A stretch of DNA of 51,090 nt from contig NZ_BCZS01000028.1 in assembly GCF_001598855.1 (NCBI RefSeq), forward strand, positions 1 to 51,090, read 5' to 3'. This document shows, piece by piece, positions 47,632 to 51,090 of the stretch. The translations under genes and the position numbers were made by a program. Origin of the DNA: Pluralibacter gergoviae ATCC 33028 = NBRC 105706. GTDB taxonomy: Bacteria; Pseudomonadota; Gammaproteobacteria; Enterobacterales; Enterobacteriaceae. The notes below the pieces were generated by a model. That model saw nothing but the letters and a program-made list of their open reading frames with translations, ran no database searches and was not told the DNA's origin. Position 1 is the stretch's first letter; each line of letters begins with the position of its first letter.

Positions 47632-47883
47632 ATGGCCAATATTGAGATCTATACCAAAGCAACATGCCCGTTCTGCCACCGCGCGAAAGCGCTGCTGAGC
47701 AGCAAAGGCGTCAGCTTTTCGGAGCTGCCTATCGACGGCGACGCCGCAAAGCGTGAAGAGATGATTGAACGTAGTGGCCGCACCACGGTGCCGCAGATTT
47801 TTATTGATGCGCAGCACATTGGCGGCTGCGATGACTTGTATGCACTTGATGCGCGTGGTGGACTCGATCCGCTGTTGCGTTAA
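47632..47883 (+). CDS. grxC: Glutaredoxin 3
   Basis: An 83-residue glutathione-dependent disulfide reductase, the E. coli length. The dithiol site is Cys12-Pro-Phe-Cys15, where E. coli Grx3 has CPYC. The cis-proline loop TVPQIF (about 51-56) and GGCDDLYAL (about 64-72) make up the glutathione-binding face. It lies 12 nt after yibN and 23 nt before secB. Confidence 0.96.
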   Translation: MANIEIYTKATCPFCHRAKALLSSKGVSFSELPIDGDAAKREEMIERSGRTTVPQIFIDAQHIGGCDDLYALDARGGLDPLLR

Positions 47884-47906
47884 TTTTCCCTTTTAAGGAC
47901 AAAAAG

Positions 47907-48377
47907 ATGTCAGAACAAAACAACCCGGAAATGACTTTCCAGATCCAGCGCATTTACACCAAGGACGTTTCCTACGAAGCACCGAACGCGCCGCACGTTT
48001 TCCAGAAAGAGTGGCAGCCAGAGGTTAAACTTGATCTGGATACCGCCTCTACCCAGCTGGCAGAAGGCGTGTACGAAGTCGTGCTGCGCGTGACCGTTAC
48101 CGCTTCCCTGGGCGAAGAGACCGCGTTCCTGTGCGAAGCACAGCAGGCCGGTATTTTCTCCATCGAAGGTATCGACGGCAACCAGCTGGCGCACTGCCTG
48201 GGTGCATACTGCCCGAACATTCTGTTCCCGTATGCCCGCGAGTGCATCACAAGCCTGGTGGGTCGCGGCACATTCCCGCAACTGAACCTTGCGCCGGTCA
48301 ACTTTGATGCGCTGTTTATGAACTATCTGCAGCAGCAGGCTGGCGGCGAAGGTGCTGAACAACATCAGGATGCCTGA
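47907..48377 (+). CDS. secB: Protein-export chaperone SecB
   Basis: Tetrameric cytosolic chaperone that holds preproteins unfolded and passes them to SecA. It has 156 residues (E. coli 155). The fold-defining segments are [22 protein letters not shown] near the N-terminus, the acidic SecA-contact strand in the middle, and the conserved [13 protein letters not shown] at about 107-119. It starts after AAGGA and shares one base with gpsA (TGATG). Confidence 0.97.
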   Translation: MSEQNNPEMTFQIQRIYTKDVSYEAPNAPHVFQKEWQPEVKLDLDTASTQLAEGVYEVVLRVTVTASLGEETAFLCEAQQAGIFSIEGIDGNQLAHCLGAYCPNILFPYARECITSLVGRGTFPQLNLAPVNFDALFMNYLQQQAGGEGAEQHQDA

Positions 48378-49396
48378 TGAACGCACGTAATGCTGCAATG
48401 ACTGTGATCGGTGCCGGCTCGTACGGCACCGCTCTTGCCATCACCCTGGCAAGAAATGGCCACGAGGTGGTGCTGTGGGGACACGACCCTCAGCACATCG
48501 CGACCCTTGAGCGCGACCGCTGCAACGTGGCTTTCCTCCCCGACGTCCCTTTTCCCGACACGCTTCACCTTGAAAGCGACCTTGCGCAGGCGCTGGCCGC
48601 CAGCCGCGATATTCTGGTGGTGGTGCCGAGCCACGTCTTTGGCGACGTGCTGCGCCAGCTGAAGCCGCTGCTGCGCCCCGACGCGCGCCTGGTGTGGGCA
48701 ACCAAGGGGCTGGAGGCCGAAACCGGCCGCCTGCTGCAGGACGTGGCCCGCGAAGCGCTGGGCGATGCGATCCCGTTGGCGGTGATTTCCGGCCCGACCT
48801 TTGCCAAAGAGCTGGCCGCCGGACTGCCGACCGCCATCTCGCTGGCCTCCCCGGACCCGCAGTTCGCCGATGACCTGCAGACCCTGCTGCACTGCGGCAA
48901 GAGCTTCCGCGTCTACAACAACCCCGATTTTATCGGCGTACAGCTGGGCGGCGCGGTGAAGAACGTCATCGCCATCGGTGCCGGGATGTCAGACGGCATC
49001 GGCTTTGGCGCCAATGCCCGTACGGCGCTGATCACCCGCGGTCTGACGGAAATGACCCGCCTGGGAACGGCGCTCGGCGCCGATGCCGCCACCTTTATGG
49101 GCATGGCGGGGCTGGGCGATCTGGTGCTGACCTGTACCGACAACCAGTCGCGCAACCGCCGCTTCGGCATGAAGCTCGGCCAGGGGCAGGATGTGCAGAC
49201 CGCCCAGGACGAAATTGGTCAGGTGGTGGAAGGCTATCGCAATACCAAAGAGGTAAGGGCGCTGGCGCAGCGCTTCGGCGTCGAAATGCCGATTACCGAG
49301 GAAATATATCAGGTACTGTATTGCGGAAAAAACGCGCGCGAGGCAGCATTGACCTTATTAGGTCGCGCCCGCAAAGATGAGCGCAGCCACGACTAA
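48377..49396 (+). CDS. gpsA: Glycerol-3-phosphate dehydrogenase [NAD(P)+] GpsA
   Basis: Makes sn-glycerol-3-phosphate from dihydroxyacetone phosphate for phospholipid synthesis. Length is 339 residues, as in E. coli. The Rossmann nucleotide motif [10 protein letters not shown] is at about 12-21. The substrate-binding lysine lies in [13 protein letters not shown]. Further signature residues are [20 protein letters not shown] near 247-266. It is coupled to secB and is followed 62 nt later by cysE. Confidence 0.97.
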   Translation: MNARNAAMTVIGAGSYGTALAITLARNGHEVVLWGHDPQHIATLERDRCNVAFLPDVPFPDTLHLESDLAQALAASRDILVVVPSHVFGDVLRQLKPLLRPDARLVWATKGLEAETGRLLQDVAREALGDAIPLAVISGPTFAKELAAGLPTAISLASPDPQFADDLQTLLHCGKSFRVYNNPDFIGVQLGGAVKNVIAIGAGMSDGIGFGANARTALITRGLTEMTRLGTALGADAATFMGMAGLGDLVLTCTDNQSRNRRFGMKLGQGQDVQTAQDEIGQVVEGYRNTKEVRALAQRFGVEMPITEEIYQVLYCGKNAREAALTLLGRARKDERSHD

Positions 49397-49458
49397 CCCC
49401 TGAATGACCCGGCCGGCGCAGAACTGGCCGGTCGTTTCCATCGTCCCTGGAGTGAGCA

Positions 49459-50277
49459 ATGCCGTGTGTAGAACTGGAAATTGTCTGGAAAAATATTAAA
49501 GCCGAAGCCCGGGCGCTGGCCGACTGTGAGCCGATGCTGGCCAGTTTCTATCACGCAACTCTCCTCAAACATGAGAACCTCGGCAGCGCCCTGAGCTATA
49601 TGCTGGCGAACAAGCTGGCGTCGCCGATCATGCCCGCTATCGCCATCCGCGAAGTGGTCGAAGAGGCCTACGCCGCCGATCCGGAAATGATCGCCTCCGC
49701 CGCCTGCGACATTCAGGCGGTGCGCACCCGCGACCCGGCCGTCGATAAATACTCCACGCCGCTGCTTTACCTCAAAGGCTTCCACGCCCTGCAGGCCTAC
49801 CGCATCGGCCACTGGCTGTGGCACCAGGGCCGCCAGGCGCTGGCGATTTTCCTGCAGAATCAGGTGTCGGTCACTTTTCAGGTCGATATTCATCCGGCGG
49901 CGAAGATTGGCCGCGGCATCATGCTTGACCACGCCACCGGCATTGTCGTGGGCGAAACGGCGGTGATTGAAAACGACGTCTCAATCCTGCAGTCGGTCAC
50001 CCTCGGCGGGACCGGCAAGACCAGCGGCGATCGCCATCCGAAAATTCGCGAAGGCGTAATGATCGGCGCCGGAGCAAAAATTCTCGGCAATATCGAAGTG
50101 GGCGCCGGGGCTAAGATCGGCGCCGGCTCCGTGGTCCTGCAGCCCGTACCGCCGCACACCACCGCCGCCGGCGTACCGGCGCGCATCGTCGGTAGGCCGG
50201 ACAGCGATATGCCGTCAATGGATATGGATCAGCACTTTAACGGCCACCAATCCTTTGAGTACGGCGACGGCATCTAA
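49459..50277 (+). CDS. cysE: Serine O-acetyltransferase CysE
   Basis: Transfers an acetyl group from acetyl-CoA to L-serine, the committed and cysteine-inhibited step of cysteine synthesis. It has 272 residues (E. coli 273). The N-terminal helical domain is followed by a left-handed beta-helix of hexapeptide repeats (about 140-240), with the catalytic segment [13 protein letters not shown] and the acetyl-CoA region [14 protein letters not shown]. The C-terminus SFEYGDGI ends in Ile, needed to dock into CysK. The last 4 nt overlap the convergent end of trmL. Confidence 0.97.
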   Translation: MPCVELEIVWKNIKAEARALADCEPMLASFYHATLLKHENLGSALSYMLANKLASPIMPAIAIREVVEEAYAADPEMIASAACDIQAVRTRDPAVDKYSTPLLYLKGFHALQAYRIGHWLWHQGRQALAIFLQNQVSVTFQVDIHPAAKIGRGIMLDHATGIVVGETAVIENDVSILQSVTLGGTGKTSGDRHPKIREGVMIGAGAKILGNIEVGAGAKIGAGSVVLQPVPPHTTAAGVPARIVGRPDSDMPSMDMDQHFNGHQSFEYGDGI

Positions 50278-50747
50278 TCTCTGAGCACCGCGCCGGCATA
50301 TCCCAGCTGGCGCCAGGCCTCATACACCACCACCGACACCGCGTTAGACAGGTTCATGCTGCGGCTGTCCGGCATCATCGGAATGCGGATCTTCTGCCCG
50401 GCAGGCAGCGCGTCAAGAATAGCGGCGGGCAGGCCGCGCGTCTCCGGGCCAAACATCAGATAGTCCCCTTCCTGATAGCTCACCGCGCTGTGGGCCGGCG
50501 TGCCTTTGGTGGTGAGGGCGAACAGGCGCTGCGGAGCTTCAGCGGCCAGGAAGGCGGCGTAGTCGGCGTGGCGCTGCACGGCGGCGAACTCGTGGTAGTC
50601 CAGCCCCGCCCGGCGCAGGCGTTTATCGTCCCAGGCAAAGCCCATCGGCTCGATAATGTGCAGGCGAAAGCCGGTGTTGGCGCACAGGCGAATGATATTG
50701 CCGGTGTTCGGCGGGATCTCTGGTTCGAATAAGACGATGTTAAGCAT
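50274..50747 (-). CDS. trmL: tRNA (cytidine(34)/uridine(34)-2'-O)-methyltransferase TrmL
   Basis: SPOUT-class enzyme that methylates the ribose of the wobble nucleotide in two tRNA-Leu isoacceptors. It has 157 residues, as in E. coli (YibK). N-terminal [18 protein letters not shown] and the knotted C-terminal region [11 protein letters not shown] and [23 protein letters not shown] are the SpoU/TrmL motifs. It lies convergent to cysE with a 4-nt overlap, the usual enterobacterial arrangement. Confidence 0.96.
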   Translation of the reverse strand: MLNIVLFEPEIPPNTGNIIRLCANTGFRLHIIEPMGFAWDDKRLRRAGLDYHEFAAVQRHADYAAFLAAEAPQRLFALTTKGTPAHSAVSYQEGDYLMFGPETRGLPAAILDALPAGQKIRIPMMPDSRSMNLSNAVSVVVYEAWRQLGYAGAVLRD

Positions 50748-50834
50748 ACTGCCCCCTTGATAGCGGGGGGCAGGATAGCAGAAATCGGCAGCAGCGGAAA
50801 AAGTTGGGCCTCACCTTAACTCTTTCTCCAAAGG

Positions 50835-50850
50835 CTGTCTCTTATACACA
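50835..50850 (+). mobile_element. Tn5/IS50-end-like sequence
   Basis: CTGTCTCTTATACACA matches the first 16 of 19 bases of the Tn5 mosaic end and, overall, 16 of 19 of the IS50 outer end. It sits 87 nt beyond the trmL start, in non-coding DNA. No reverse-complement partner is found before the window ends, and no transposase is visible. It could be the terminus of an IS4-family element or of a small non-autonomous derivative that continues past the window. Confidence 0.5.
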
Positions 50851-50899
50851 AACCCTCAGCCAGGATAAGCCAGCCCGACGCTTATCTTGGCTGAGGGTT
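50851..50899 (+). repeat. 20-bp hairpin next to the IS-like end
   Basis: Two 20-nt arms, 50851-50870 and 50880-50899, pair except for one position, which is a G-U wobble in RNA. The loop is 9 nt. A short T run (TTTT) follows, so it could also act as a terminator. It directly abuts the IS-like end on the left and the structured repeat on the right. Confidence 0.8.
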
Positions 50900-50900
50900 T

Positions 50901-51090
50901 TAAGTTCCGGCTAAAAATCGCCTCAGATTCTGACGTCTGGCCGGGGCAGCCCGCAGGGAGGCGGGCTGAGGCGAAACGAGGCATGGATGCCGAGTCGAGC
51001 CGTACCCGAAAGCCAGACGTCAGAATCTGAGGTTCCGCGCAGCGGCGATTTTTGTTGCCGGGAGCCGGGATTGCTAAGGGCGCGGCGGCT
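50901..51090 (+). repeat. Long structured repeat, copy 2 (shorter form, cut by the window edge)
   Basis: The same element as at 42711-43056 and in the same orientation. The closing stem pairs 50921-50941 with 51012-51032, again perfect over 21 bp, with the outer AAAAATCG/CGATTTTT extension (50913-50920 with 51046-51053). The first inner hairpin (50947-50968) is kept. Roughly 78 nt of the interior of copy 1, holding two or three hairpins, is missing. The 3' part (GCCGGGAGCCGGGATTG...) matches copy 1 up to the end of the window. Confidence 0.85.

Noticed and set aside
50274-50277. Overlap of cysE and trmL ends as a possible frame error
   Set aside because: Both proteins end exactly as in E. 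coli; the convergent 4-nt overlap is simply compact packing.

Overview
The window is about 51 kb of GC-rich enterobacterial chromosome. Every protein recognised is a close relative of an E. coli K-12 protein, and the two-operon cellulose layout plus REP-type repeats point to the Enterobacter/Klebsiella/Kosakonia side of the Enterobacteriaceae. I cannot name the species from sequence alone. There are no phage genes, no CRISPR array and no intact insertion sequence. There are two notable repeat zones, at 42.6-43.2 kb and from 50.8 kb to the end.

Layout, left to right. (1) 36-2278: the tail of an rRNA operon (5S rRNA and its terminator), then murB and birA. (2) 2898-8550: the dipeptide ABC transporter operon dppABCDF, with a GcvB-type sRNA target in the dppA leader. 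(3) 9001-20511: a first cellulose operon, bcsO-bcsQ-bcsA-bcsB-bcsC-bcsD-bcsZ, class I-like because it has BcsD and the proline-rich BcsO. (4) 20570-33322: a second, E. coli-type (class II) locus, with bcsEFG on the minus strand diverging from bcsRQABC on the plus strand. This second operon has no bcsZ between bcsB and bcsC, so the only GH8 cellulase in the window belongs to the first operon. bcsE is broken by a +1 frameshift in a G7 tract. (5) 33476-42631: pdeK, dctA, yhjJ, kdgK (minus), pdeH (with a near-consensus sigma-28 promoter) and the AsmA-family gene yhjG. (6) 42632-43171: a gene-free stretch with an inverted pair of REP elements around a long, highly structured repeat. (7) 43172-50747: yibQ-envC-gpmI (minus), then yibN-grxC-secB-gpsA and cysE (plus), and trmL (minus). 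(8) 50748-51090: a Tn5-end-like 16-mer, a 20-bp hairpin and a second, shorter copy of the structured repeat, cut off by the window edge.

How the parts fit. Both cellulose synthases carry PilZ domains and should be switched on by cyclic di-GMP. The two phosphodiesterases PdeK and PdeH encoded nearby should lower that signal, PdeH as part of the flagellar regulon. The BcsD/BcsO operon is expected to make ordered cellulose ribbons. The BcsEFG/BcsR operon is expected to make phosphoethanolamine-decorated biofilm cellulose, with BcsE possibly impaired here.

The most unusual non-coding signal is the structured repeat. Its two copies share a perfect 21-bp closing stem that differs by one compensatory base-pair change, which suggests selection for (or concerted maintenance of) the fold. 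The copies are in the same orientation on either side of the yibQ-trmL block. Compared with E. coli, the window has synteny breaks at birA|dppA and yhjG|yibQ, the second of them at one of the repeats.
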